Origin: Paracamarosporium sp. OC-R06-R3
Lineage: Eukaryota > Ascomycota > Dothideomycetes > Pleosporales > Didymosphaeriaceae
Assembly (NCBI GenBank): GCA_019828545.1
Contig: JACVRA010000166.1
Location: forward strand, 186,001-250,000
DNA length: 64,000 nucleotides
Direction of reading: 5' to 3'
In this document: positions 33,937-44,290 of the stretch, piece after piece
Layout of the letters: each line of letters starts with the position of its first letter
How positions within the stretch are numbered: the stretch's first letter is position 1
Translations under genes and position numbers: made by a program
Notes under the pieces: generated by a model
The model's database searches: none
What the model saw: only the letters and a program-made list of their open reading frames with translations
Told to the model about the DNA's origin: nothing

Positions 33937-34460
33937 GGTAGAATAGGTGGTTTTTTTGCGGTAGTGTGTAGGCATGTGCATAGATATCCGACGTGTTGCA
34001 TCTGTTCATCCACTTCATTATGTTGATGTGTGACATTTATGTTCTCTTATCTGGATCAAAGAGTTTGCTTCGAACAGGCGCATCTCACTTTTTCTGCTGT
34101 GAGTCACGTATCATCTTTTCATTCAAATGCTTCGTCAGCGGATTTATTGCTAGACATACTGGAGCTCTGTGTAGATATGCGCTCGCAATCATCTCGAAAG
34201 ACGAGCCAGAGTATACTTAGTGGTCTAACACCGCACTCTGCCTTCAACACTTCCAATATCAAAAAAACAGGGTCAAATGCGCCAGGCCATTACGCATGCA
34301 AGCGAGCGAGCTATGGCAAGGTCATCGAGGCATTCCCAGAGTTGCATGCTTTCAGAGCGGCACAACTAACAAGGATCATGACCTGTATATATGGGCCGGA
34401 CCTCGATGTATAGACCTGAATTTTCAACACATAAAGGGGAAGATGCAATAGGCATTAAAT
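33937..34460. other. Intergenic, no gene seen
   Basis: 3' region of the CysRS gene. The longest open frame starts with GTG and has no similarity. Confidence 0.5.
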
Positions 34461-34607
34461 ATGAAGGATGGGCATTGTTTGATCGTCAAGTGGGGTACAA
34501 CTCCGGCTGACACAGGAGTAGCAGCGAAGATCCTACAAGGGAATAAAGCACTGGTGGTTGAAGGCGTAGCTGAGGAGCGCGAACCATTCGAGAAGATCGA
34601 CCTGTAA
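34461..34607 (+). CDS. Possible 48-residue ORF or gene relic
   Basis: An ATG-initiated frame reads MKDGHCLIVKWGTTPADTG, then VAAKILQGNKALVVEGVAEE and EREPFEKIDL before TAA. The even amino-acid composition looks like part of a folded protein, unlike neighbouring random frames. I do not recognise the family. It may be the 3' end of a decayed gene, since nothing coding is visible just upstream. Confidence 0.25.
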   Translation: MKDGHCLIVKWGTTPADTGVAAKILQGNKALVVEGVAEEREPFEKIDL

Positions 34608-35236
34608 TGGTTAATGCAGCAATGATTAACCTAGTTGAGGTTTAATGCGTATGTATCACAGATATATTTATATAATTTATGAAGTGTTGCATGGTCAATA
34701 TCATATCTCATTGCTACTCTGATAGTCTATTCAGGTCATTGAACGGTATTAGGTAATGATAAATCTCGAGGATCATATACTAGGCAGCACTGTAAGTCTT
34801 CGTTTGGATGTGTTATTATTTGTGTACAGACGACGTGGTGTGCCTACTGTATTGGGACTCGCTTGCCCGTTCTATACTTTGTGGGCTCGACCTTTCAACA
34901 ACTACAGATTGAGAACCGACCAGTGCGGCTCAGTTGATATTAGAATAGACTCAAACTTTGTCAAATTGGGCAAAGATTAGCTTTGGCTTAATATTCCTCT
35001 CTACTTGATTCGCCCAACATTCATTCACCAGCATAACACCACTCATACTCTCAATCGACTCAGATGAAATTTACTAATACAAACGGCAGGTTGACCCTTC
35101 AACAATCACGCAATCGCCAAGACTGACCCTCACGCGCTCGTCAATCGATAAACAGTCGAGAGGATATCCACAGATCTCTTGCCACGAACACCACATCTGA
35201 TCAAGTCAAGTCAAGTCAAGTCAATCCACACTCAAG
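34608..35236. other. Intergenic; TCAAG pentamer repeat near 35200-35222
   Basis: AT-rich DNA and the promoter and leader of the next gene. The leader has four to five copies of TCAAG ending about 15 bp before the ATG. Confidence 0.55.
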
Positions 35237-35836
35237 ATGTCCAACCCAACCCAGAATAGCTCTGACGTCTCCAACAGCTTCGGCGCGCCCGTCGAACGCG
35301 ATGCGAACAATACCGCAAGGTCTCCCATCGCCAGGACCCTTTCGCCGCCCGTAAAGACCACTGAAGGCCGCGACACCTCTCCCCCATCTCTGCCAATTCC
35401 GATCCCGACCCCAGCCCTTCAAGGAGCCGCAAACACCCAGATGCGACGAGCCGCCAACACCTCTCACAACAATCATGGCGACAGCTTCCCCCTCCTTGTC
35501 CCTCCCGGTCGCCCCAACCTCGACTCAGGTGCAACCCGTAACCGCCTCAATCTCACCGTCCGCACTGATCGTCCCAACCCCTTCCTCAACGTTCCCAGCT
35601 CTGACTCATCCCCAGATAAATCACTCTCGAACGTTACTACGCCAGGACAATCTCCTACGACGCCGAATCAACGGATGATCTTCCATATGGAGATCAAGGG
35701 TGACGGACGCAGCGGAATGAGGGGCTTGGAAGCTGGCGACACTAGTGAGGCGGAGGGAGTTCTTGCCACGCGTGGAGAGGGAGAGAAGAGGATGGAAGAT
35801 GGAGTGGGCAAGGAGAACGAGGACGAGAACGAGTGA
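35237..35836 (+). CDS. Hypothetical disordered protein, 199 residues
   Basis: A single-exon frame runs from ATG 35237 (context caagATGt), preceded by the TCAAG repeat leader. The protein is Ser/Pro/Thr/Asn rich and has no predicted signal peptide or membrane segment. Short motifs such as RTLSPPVKTTEGRDTSPP and TTPGQSPTTPNQRMIFHMEI suggest phosphorylation sites and one ordered stretch near residue 145. The tail is strongly acidic (GKENEDENE). No domain or homolog is recognised. Composition and the clean start support a real gene, moderately. Confidence 0.55.
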   Translation: MSNPTQNSSDVSNSFGAPVERDANNTARSPIARTLSPPVKTTEGRDTSPPSLPIPIPTPALQGAANTQMRRAANTSHNNHGDSFPLLVPPGRPNLDSGATRNRLNLTVRTDRPNPFLNVPSSDSSPDKSLSNVTTPGQSPTTPNQRMIFHMEIKGDGRSGMRGLEAGDTSEAEGVLATRGEGEKRMEDGVGKENEDENE

Positions 35837-36585
35837 ACTCGAGTTTGTGGGGAAGCATGGTCTTTGCTGGTAACAGAAGTTCATGCAAGATTCTGACCTG
35901 AGTTTAGGGCGAGTGTCGACGTCACGGCGGTTGTTATGCTTTTTTGCGGGATGCTGAGGAAAAGTTGTCGCTTTCAAGGCTTTGAGAGCAGAGATGGGGT
36001 ATCTGACGTGGCTGGAGTTCGAGTACCTTTACGGCTGTACAGGTATACAGATCGGAAGTTTATCACCAAGGTGATTGAGTGAGATATCTGCGAACCTCTC
36101 AATGAGGTGTACTCAATGATAACTTCTGTACAGATTGGCGAAGCATGTTTCGCCACCGTATATGACTGTTTTAAGGAAGAGCAGTCAACGCAGTGATATG
36201 GCCTTGCGTTAACAAGGAATAATTTTATGGTTCACACAATCAAACGTCATTTTGTCGAGCGTCAGGTTCATTCTAGAAACTACTGAAAGAGCCCTAGAAA
36301 CAAACCGTGACCGCGAACCAGTAGAGGGGGAACAATGTAAACTCAGCTTTGTTCCGGCCTTTTACCTGTCTGAAAGGCTCCACTGATAGACTACCCAGCC
36401 TTCAGCCTGATTATCCTCTCATACCTACCCGGTTTTCTGCTCAGAAGGACGATTGATATGACTTAGGGGTCTCTTTTTTTTACTACGCTCTTTTTGTGCT
36501 GATTCGCAGGGGAATCATATTTTTTGTATCACTTTTTGTCTCAAGGCGTACGCCGAATTTTGGTCAAACCATCACCCCAGATGAC
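35837..36585. other. Intergenic between convergent genes, no gene seen
   Basis: No coding sequence is recognised. It holds 3' ends of the flanking genes. Confidence 0.5.
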
Positions 36586-38483
36586 TTAGGAGTTCCAATT
36601 GTCGCAGCATTCACACTCTCCAAAGGGCTCACCAGCACCCTCAGTTGTCCAATCGATTTCTTCAGGTCGAACATCAACCGCACGTCCCGCAATTTCCATT
36701 GTTTTGGTCCATTTGCGATACGCAGCTTCTCCGAATGACCGAGCGACTTCTTCGGGCGTCACACTTCTTTCTTTTAATGATTGAGGTACATGGGATGAAG
36801 TAGCCGTGCTTTTTGCGTCCAGGTCGACGCCATTCTCAAGTAGGAACGGAGCCGCTTCGAAATTGCCCCAGCCGGCTGCAACATGCAGCAAGTTCCATCC
36901 ACGGAGATCTTGTTCCTCGCATATTTGATAGTCGTTGCTCGAGTTACACAATTCTTGCAGAGTGTCCATGTTCCTGTAGGCAACGGCACAAATGATTGGG
37001 GTCCAACTCAGTCTACGCGTTCGTAGGCTTCGCAACGCACCCATTTTGAGAAGAACCTTGATATCAGCTGCAGTACCCCATGCGGCTGCGCGATGGAGTA
37101 CAGTCCAACCGAGAGTATCCTGTGCGTTGAACTGGGAGAAGGAGTGGCTCGCCAGAATTGAGATGAATTCGGTTTGCTGTTGTCTGGGACGCGAATTTCC
37201 ATATAAAAACGTGGCTGCTGTATCGCCCCTAAGATATACCGTTTCGACGTCCACGCGTTTCGTGCGGAGCAACGCTCGAGCTATATCAGGTTGCCGTTCC
37301 CAAGCAGCTCGGAGCAACTGTCCGCTGTTCAAGAGTCAGTGACTGTTCCTAACATCTCACGATTAGTTGACATTGCTTACGATTCTACAGGGGCTCCTGC
37401 ATTGAATAAAAATTGGACAAGCTTTGTGGATCCGCTCTCGATGGCATACTGCTATCTGTTAGCAGGTACCTTGGCACAATAGTGTAGCCCTTACGTAGAT
37501 CAGTGTCCTATGCTCTAAGGTCATGTCATTCGGAGAAGCTCTCTTTTCCGAGAACAGAGTCTGCACTGTCACAATATCGCCCCTTCGGCAGGCTGACACA
37601 ATCTCCGAGTCTGTTGGTATCACATTGACGAAGTTCATGCCGCCACCTAGTATCGATATGTTGGGCCAGAAGCCCCATGCGCGCCGCATCGATAGCGTCG
37701 CCACAAAGGCCATTCGTCGAGTGAATGACGGGAAAGGCAGTTGTGCATGGATTTGGTAAGCGCGTTGATATTCATTGTTAGACGTGGTCAGTTCGACCTC
37801 GATTCCAAACATTCTCTTCCAGAAATCGGAAAATACGAAAGTGTAATCGTGTCGGAATACGAGAGTTGATACGGTGTCGTCTTCCTTAGCAGATAGAGAA
37901 GTGTCACTGGTATCTTGACATCGAACGGCGGCCTTGTTACGTTGGATCTTTAGTTCTTCTAAGATTTGCAGTCCAAATTCGAAGTGACTTCTACGCAAAT
38001 CCATATTCATACGCCTGTTAGTGGTTAGAAAGGAAGCTCTGATGTTGACCCAAAGACGTACAAGTTGACCAGTTGTAGTAGACAAATCAATCGGTTCTCA
38101 ACCCGATCCAGCTGTTCGAGGGCACTATCCACTGACTTGCGATCGAAAAGCGCCCACAACAGCCGCGCCGCCACCGGTGTCTTACCGGTGGTTACTTTCG
38201 CGCTGTTGCCTAAGTCTTCATGAATAGCCTTAATGTCATTCTTTGCAATCTGCAATGCGTGAAGCAGAAACTGTAATTCTGCTATGGGAAGCAAAGTATC
38301 CAACGACTCATTTTCCTCAAATCGTTCCAGATAGGTAAGTTCAAGGTATACAAGAGAAGTTTGATTGCGCAGTTGCACAAGCTCTTTGGGTGCATTTCGA
38401 AAGTGTCGCACGAGGCTGTCAGAAACGGCAGCGACATCTTTGGTCAAAGAAATGAGGGATGCGACAGTGCCGACGACTTCCAT
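36586..38483 (-). CDS. Ankyrin-repeat protein with fungal STAND-type N-terminal domain
   Basis: Four exons, 38483-38062, 38014-37495, 37448-37381 and 37324-36586, give 582 residues; all phases agree and introns are 46-57 bp. Residues 1-140 (EVVGTVASLISLTKDVAAVS and on to DSALEQLDRVENRLICLL) match the helical N-terminal domain placed before NACHT/NB-ARC modules in fungal NLR-like proteins. The middle holds FRHDYTFVFSDFWKRMFGIE. The C-terminal 300 residues carry ankyrin repeats, the clearest being DTLGWTVLHRAAAWGTAADI and DLRGWNLLHVAAGWGNFEA. No P-loop or NTPase domain lies between, so this is an NTPase-less relative. A role in recognition is inference. Confidence 0.85.
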
Positions 38484-38729
38484 GATGGCGTCGCCTCACT
38501 CTAGTTCAGATGTGAAAGACTTGGAACATGAGGTTTGGTGCGAGAACGAAAAGAATGTTCGCGCATTGCAACCGGTGAGGAAGGCACAACCATTCAGCCT
38601 TGTTATGCGACAGTTGTGGTGTCTCGCATGTGGCTAACCCCGACTCGGGAAGCGAGAACAACAAGAAGATTCTAGTTGATGAGACCGGTGAGGAAGGCGT
38701 AGTTACACATATTTCAGCCTACTAATGTG

Positions 38730-38736
38730 TATATAA
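38730..38736 (+). promoter_or_regulatory. TATA box of copy A
   Basis: TATATAA inside GTGTATATAAGTCGAGC, 114 bp before the ATG at 38850. Its flanks match the copy B box. Confidence 0.6.
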
Positions 38737-38849
38737 GTCGAGCATTGGATAGTTGTAACCATCAAATTTTGAAGAGTTTTTCCTATCGATATTCTGCATC
38801 TGCACCTCTTTCCTGGTCATCACCCGCAACTGGAACTAGAAGTTCAGCC

Positions 38850-38954
38850 ATGTCCCGAATGCGCGTCCATAATATACTCTCGGTCGTTTCCTTTTTGACA
38901 GCGGGTAATTCCATTGGATTTTGTGGAGACAATCAACCGAGAAATGGCGGCTGA
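38850..38954 (+). CDS. Tiny predicted peptide A, 34 residues
   Basis: From ATG 38850 the frame reads MSRMRVHNILSVVSFLTAG, then NSIGFCGDNQPRNGG and stop; a second ATG lies four codons in. A short hydrophobic core after a basic start looks like a signal peptide or membrane-insertion segment. The parallel ORF in copy B keeps the same start region, hydrophobic core, length class and C-terminus (QPRNGG against QPRDAG), although the DNA has diverged. No known family is recognised. It could instead be exon 1 of a longer gene, or a non-coding transcript. Confidence 0.4.
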   Translation: MSRMRVHNILSVVSFLTAGNSIGFCGDNQPRNGG

Positions 38955-39303
38955 AAAAGGCCATATCTGCGACAAGCGGATCAAACCGTAGTAGAAGATG
39001 TTTGGTGAGTAGCGTTTCTGCTAAAAGTCCACGAACGAGGCTGATTGTAAAAGTTTGAAGGGGCTTGAATTTCTGTCATAGAGTGTAGTTTTGTTGACTG
39101 GTGAGATAGAAGACGATATTATCAGTAGTGTTTCTGGATACTGGCTTTGATATTCGTATAATTTAAGTCTTTGAACTCATTAGGTTCAGTGCCAGTCCAA
39201 GTCTTGGAGTGAGAACTACGCTCAACAAACATTGCTTTATACAAGGTGTATATATGGGATATGTCGATCTTCCCTCGAAACGTTCGCCTCTGTGGTTGGC
39301 ATA
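38955..39303. other. Spacer between the two duplicated units
   Basis: No gene is seen. Its GTGAGATAGAAGACGATATTA (near 39101) weakly resembles sequence after copy B (near 39878), so the duplicated unit may extend into it. Confidence 0.4.
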
Positions 39304-39489
39304 AGACCGGTGAGGAAGCTGCGGTCATTCAGCCTTACTATGCGGCAGGTGCATTATCTTGCATATGGCTACCCCTCACCTCGTAAGAATGACAGGGAGT
39401 TTCTAGTCATTGGGGAAGCTGTAGCCATTCAAACGTGTCCTGGGATACAAGTTCGTTATCTTGCATATGGCTTAACCCCGCTCGAGGTG

Positions 39490-39496
39490 TATATAA
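39490..39496 (+). promoter_or_regulatory. TATA box of copy B
   Basis: TATATAA inside GTGTATATAAATCGAGC, 122 bp before the ATG at 39618, nearly identical to the copy A box. Confidence 0.6.
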
Positions 39497-39617
39497 ATCG
39501 AGCTTTGGAGACATGCACTTGACAACTTTCGCAGAGTATTTTCTCTCGACGTTCTCATCTGTACCTCTTCGTCGATCCCCATCTGTAGCCAAAGTCAGCA
39601 CTTCTGCTACGCTCATA

Positions 39618-39728
39618 ATGCGCATTTATACTGCATTCTCGTACTTCTTCAGCCCGATAGCTGGGAATTTCGTGAAACCTCGACAGACACCTCCAACTGA
39701 AGAACCACAACCGAGAGATGCGGGCTGA
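39618..39728 (+). CDS. Tiny predicted peptide B, 36 residues, paralog of A
   Basis: From ATG 39618: MRIYTAFSYFFSPIAGNFVK, then PRQTPPTEEPQPRDAG and stop. It has the same plan as peptide A: a basic start, an aromatic/aliphatic core of about 13 residues, then a polar Pro-rich tail ending QPR-D/N-A/G-G. No paralog is recognised elsewhere in the window. Coding status rests on conserved frame and ends between two diverged copies. Function is unknown. Confidence 0.4.
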   Translation: MRIYTAFSYFFSPIAGNFVKPRQTPPTEEPQPRDAG

Positions 39729-40769
39729 TGAGAGTGCCCTATTTATGTTCAGTGTGTCAAACTGCGGAAGATGGTACTTAATCAGGACCTTCCTATCAAA
39801 TTCGTAACGAAAAAGCTAACCATACGAGCCAAGATAGGCTCGAATTGTCATTATTGATTGCAGCCTGATCGATTAGTGAGACGGAGGATGACACGATTAG
39901 TTGCGAGTTCATGATATCTTTAGGGTACTTGTTCCGGCTTGTATACGGTTCATACTCTTCATCATACCAGATCCAATGTTAGTCTCGGTTTTCAAGTGAA
40001 AAAATGCCCAATGGAGATGATATGCATGAGATAAATCTGTCTTTTTTGAAGTGTTCGTCTCTTTAGATAGCATACCTCAAACAGGCCAGCCTTGACCGTC
40101 TTCTCCAGATCACCAAATACGAGAGACGCATACTCATCCTCCGCTGCCATAACATGCTTCTTACTTACCATGCCATATAATGTCTTTCGTCGGTGAAACA
40201 AAAAACATACGTACCTCAGACAGTAGTATCTGGTGGGCCTCAAAGTATGACTCGAAAACAGTCAGAGGAAGACACGTATCCACAGAAGCTATCGCTTGCC
40301 GCACATGTACTTTGAATATGGCGTGGATCGTATGCACCTATCGCCATCTTCTTGTCGCCCTGCAGGTACAGGAATGCACGGTAGCCATCGTGCCATCGCG
40401 GAGGTCACGAGACAGTGCGAGTGCGGGACAAATCGGAGAAGATGGGTTGCATTGCTCCGAATGCTCGATCCGGAGCAGTTCCTTCCGACAACACGACACG
40501 CGAGCGCCTTGCACCTGACGCATCACACCACTACCTCCTTCATTGCGTCGTGAAGCAGGGCATGCACCACTTGCGCAAACAGTAGCATGAGCGTGACCTG
40601 AGCAATGACTGTGTCCGGCCACTGCCGCCAAATGGCGCACAATGAGATCACATAAAGCCACTGACCCCTCACTTGCTGCAGCTACCCATCAGCTTCAGTT
40701 GAACCAAGTCACTGACTACAAACCCACTCACTTCTCAGCTTAACTCAATTGCCATTCAAGACCGTCAAG
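39729..40769. other. Intergenic, no gene seen
   Basis: The tail of copy B and the promoter of the next gene. Open frames on both strands are short and unrecognised. Confidence 0.5.
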
Positions 40770-41432
40770 ATGAGCTTCATACGGCGCCGATCGTCCGCAG
40801 AGGCACCTCTCTCGCCCTCGATCATCCCCGACCTGGCACTCCTCCCCAAACCGCTCGACAACACCGCCCTTCCCGTCGGCCAATTGGTCTCTAAGACCTC
40901 CAAGCATGCTTCCTCGACGCTTGAGGACCGCGACTACGACGACGCCGGCTCAAAGTGGTACAAGGACGTTATTGTCTTCGACAGCAAGACCCACCGCTTC
41001 CTCGAATCACTCGGCGCTGCACATCTTGTGCAGAAGCAGCTCGAGGAAGGCACCGAGGTTGGAACGATCGAGGCTGAATACCAGCACGTGAGGCTGCTCA
41101 AGGATGCGGACGCGGCGCTGAAGAAGGCGTTGCAGGATGAGAAGGCCCAGGCGTGGTTGAAGGAGAACAAGGAGGCCGGCTTTGTGGTTGCTACGAGGGA
41201 GGTTACAAATGCGAGCTACAAGCGAGCGAAGCTTGTCGATATCGGAGCCGGAAACTACGAGGTTCGACGTGAGGTCGGACATGAGGGCCAAGGCGGGAAG
41301 AGGCGGGATAGCGGCTTGGATGTGAAGACTAGCAGTAAAACAGATATCGTTGGAGTAGTAGTGCGGGAGATCATTGAAAAGGATGGAGAGTACACTCTCG
41401 GCGAAGAGCTGGAAGCTTCATTCTGGGAGTAA
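40770..41432 (+). CDS. Hypothetical protein, 220 residues
   Basis: The frame opens upstream only through a TTG, so ATG 40770 (tcaagATGa) is taken as start. The N-terminal 40 residues are Pro/Ser rich (SFIRRRSSAEAPLSPSIIP). Then comes a mixed alpha/beta region (DAGSKWYKDVIVFDSKTHRF), a Glu/Lys/Ala-rich helix (about residues 95-140) and a basic stretch with GHEGQGGKRRDSG. The C-terminus ends VVREIIEKDGEYTLGEELEA plus SFWE. Strong codon structure and composition indicate a real gene. I recognise no domain, signal or membrane segment. Confidence 0.7.
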   Translation: MSFIRRRSSAEAPLSPSIIPDLALLPKPLDNTALPVGQLVSKTSKHASSTLEDRDYDDAGSKWYKDVIVFDSKTHRFLESLGAAHLVQKQLEEGTEVGTIEAEYQHVRLLKDADAALKKALQDEKAQAWLKENKEAGFVVATREVTNASYKRAKLVDIGAGNYEVRREVGHEGQGGKRRDSGLDVKTSSKTDIVGVVVREIIEKDGEYTLGEELEASFWE

Positions 41433-41743
41433 GGCAACTCAGTAGGCGTTTGTGGCATATTGGCGCTTTGGAAAAACGGCGCAAACGGGTATTCAAAGTA
41501 TTAGTAGTGTAAATATCATCTCCATCAAAACTTCAATTGTTGTTCACCAAGATAGCATCTGCAAAAGCGATGTCGATTCGTTCACTCCGAGCACAGGACG
41601 AACTGATGGTCCGTGCTGACCCCGCCTCGTCTTGCACCTCGGCACCACCTGTCTATGATGACGCCAGCCTCGAAGTAGTACCTGAAGTATAGTTACCATG
41701 GCATTCAATCCTAGAACATCTGTTCTGCTCTCGCGCTACAACA
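41433..41743. other. Intergenic, promoter of the acyl-CoA ligase gene
   Basis: Nothing else is recognised in this 311-bp stretch. Confidence 0.5.
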
Positions 41744-43622
41744 ATGCCTTCGCAATCTCATTTCCAGATAGACATTCCAGCGACTGACCTTCTCACCTAT
41801 CTCTTCCCTCCCTCGCAATCAACATCCGACAAGCCAATATGGATCGACGCCGATGATATCCAAAACTCTCTGTCACCACGCCAGCTTTTACAATGGGTCA
41901 AGAGATTAGGATCTGGAATACAGAGCCTTGGACTGAAGCAACAAGATGTGGTCTTAATGTATTCTACTAATCATATTTTCGTACCTGTCGCATACCTTGG
42001 TATATCCGGTTGCGGATGCATATACAGTGGATGTAACCCTGCATATGGTGTTGAAGGTATGTTACCTATCCCTTCCGTTATGGGTCACTAATCAAGATGC
42101 AGAGGTAGTATACCAGATCAAGAACACCGAATGCAAAGCCATACTCGTTGAGCCACCGCTCCTTAGAACTCTCCTCGAAGCAGCAGATAGGGTGAAGTTT
42201 CCCCTTGATCGAATCTTCCTCTTTTCTGACAAGGAGACTGGAACCCTCAAGGGCATCAAAGACTGGCGTAGCTTCCTCCCGTCCACCTCAGAAGCGGAGT
42301 CCTGGAAATGGGATCCATTGGATGCAAACCAATCTCGTACCACCGTCGCTGCTTTAAACTACTCCTCCGGCACAGTAAGCTTTCACATTTCATAATCCTA
42401 GTAGAACACTTCAATGACATCAGTTTCTAGACAGGCCTACCAAAAGGCGTCATGATCAGCCACCAAAACGTGATCGCCAACTGCGAACAAAGCATCTTCA
42501 TGCGCGACCTAGAGCAACCCTACAAACCTCTCTCCCGGCCCGAAGAACGCTGGCTTGGCTTCCTCCCCCTCTACCACGCTTACGGCCAACTCTGGTCCAT
42601 CGTAGCAGCAGCGCGCACACTTTCACCATGCTACTTCATGCGGTCCTTCAACTACGTCAACTTCCTGCAAAACATCCAGAACCACCGCGTAACGCACATC
42701 CAGACCGCCCCGCCCGTACTCGTCATGCTCGCAAAGCGTCCCGAGACAAAAAAGTATGACCTTTCATCTTTGCAAAACATATTATGCGGTGCAGCACCCC
42801 TGTCGAAAGAGCTGCAGAATGAGGTCTCAGCGAAATGCGACTTAAAGGTCGTGCAGACGTGGGGAATGACAGAAGTTACCTGCTCGAGCTTGCACGTTCC
42901 AAGCGGACGAGATGACCGGTCCGGCAGCGTGGGATATATCGATCCTAACGCAAGCATCAAGCTCATAGATGATAATGGAAAAGAAGTAGGCCCTGGTGAG
43001 AGAGGCGAGATATATGTCAAGGGGCCGAACGTGTGTATGGGATACTGGAGGAACGAGCGAGCTACTCAAGAGACGTTTGACGAAGAAGGGTTCTTGAAGA
43101 CGGGAGATGTTGCGGTTAAGGATGAGGATGGTTGGTATTGGATTGTGGATAGGAAGAAGGAGTTGATCAAGGTCAAGGGGTTTCAGGTTGCGCCCGCAGA
43201 GCTGGAGGCTTTGCTTTTGGAACACGAGCATGTTGGTGATGCAGCTGTGTGCGCTTTGCAACTGTGGGTACTGCCATACTCCTTGGTAAAGATGTTTGTG
43301 CTAATGAGGTGTTGCAGTGAGCACGAAGAGTTACCGCGTGCATACGTCACGCTCAAGTCTGAACGCGAGGGCGCGTCCTCCGAGTGGGATATAGAGAAGT
43401 GGATAGCTGAGCGCGTTGCGAAGCACAAGCAACTTTCTGGTGGGGTTGTGTTTATTGACGAGGTGTAAGTGGTTTCGAGACCTGAAAATACATTCGGAAT
43501 AGGCTGATGTGATACGCAGACCGAAGTCGCCGAGTGGAAAGATCCAACGGAAGGTTTTGAGAGAATGGGCAAAGAAGGATGCGGAGATCTTTAAGAAGAG
43601 ACGAGAAGGAGCAAAACTGTAG
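41744..43622 (+). CDS. AMP-dependent acyl/aryl-CoA ligase (4-coumarate-CoA-ligase-like), probably peroxisomal
   Basis: Five exons, 41744-42056, 42103-42374, 42431-43263, 43318-43464 and 43520-43622, give 555 residues. The ATP-binding P-loop YSSGTTGLPKGVM is split exactly across intron 2. Other adenylate-forming motifs are QTWGMTEVTC, GERGEIYVKGPNVCMGYW, FLKTGDVAVKDEDGWYWI, VDRKKELIKVKGFQVAPAE and, in the last exon, PKSPSGKIQRKVLREW with the catalytic Lys. The last three residues are AKL, a type-1 peroxisomal targeting signal variant. The enzyme would activate an aromatic or fatty acid to its CoA thioester inside peroxisomes. The substrate is not readable from the sequence. Confidence 0.92.
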
Positions 43623-44290
43623 ATATACTAGCTTAAGATTCTGAACGTCACGGACCAACAATGGGCTTGTCTCCTCTTACAGGCTATTTTGTCTGGTCCA
43701 TACATTCACGAGTGTTTAGCATCGCCTCTCAGCTGAAGCGGCCTTGTATATACTCCTGTTTTGCCGTCATTGGCTCCTGGAAAGACAATGATGTTATGAT
43801 TCTAGTCGACCGGATTTGGCAAACTGCGTATCTCCGTTATGTCCTTGTCAGAACCACCCACATTTCCCACCACGTCAATGGAAACTAACGCACTAACATC
43901 ATCTCGGGCCCGAGAATTGTATTGCATTATATCTCAAGTCGGAATCGGTGCTACTTTTCCTCCCGCCACGCCGAACGCTCCAGATTCTCGACCAATAAGA
44001 ATCGCGGCGTTTGCCTGGTGTCCAGTCTACCCATTGAGCCCCGAGACGCCACGATCATGGCATTCGACCGAGCAACAAAATGCGAAGTATTTTGTGCGTG
44101 ATACGAAAACACTGAGAAACGGAGTTAAGCCTGAGATCAAAGATGCTGAACATTGTGCAAAAATAAATCTATAAACCAGAGCGAAGATGTCGATGAGCAC
44201 TGAAATCCGTATCTTCACTCTAGAAACCTAACAGGTATTCCATCCCATCATAAAAACCACCCAAACCATACTTCCTCATACTATTCCACC
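43623..44290. other. Intergenic, no gene seen
   Basis: Terminator of the ligase gene and promoter of the NmrA-like gene. No repeats are noticed. Confidence 0.5.

Larger units (their letters stand above)
38570..38954 (+). repeat. Tandem duplication, copy A (upstream element, TATA box and small ORF)
   Basis: The left copy begins with ACCGGTGAGGAAGG, CATTCAGCCTTG and GCATGTGGCTAACCCC. The ACCGGTGAGGAAGG element recurs at 38683, ahead of TGTATATAAGTCGAGC. It aligns along its length with copy B at 39304-39728, with many substitutions and small indels. Confidence 0.75.
39304..39728 (+). repeat. Tandem duplication, copy B
   Basis: The right copy begins GACCGGTGAGGAAGC and TCATTCAGCCTTACTATGCG. A second, weaker unit at 39411 includes TCTTGCATATGGCTTAACCCC. 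It then carries GTGTATATAAATCGAGC and ends AACCGAGAGATGCGGGCTGA, matching AACCGAGAAATGGCGGCTGA of copy A. Confidence 0.75.

Noticed and set aside
33993..34413. Frames of 75 and 127 codons after the CysRS gene
   Set aside because: The longer one starts at GTG; neither has recognisable content, and the region is AT-rich 3' flank.
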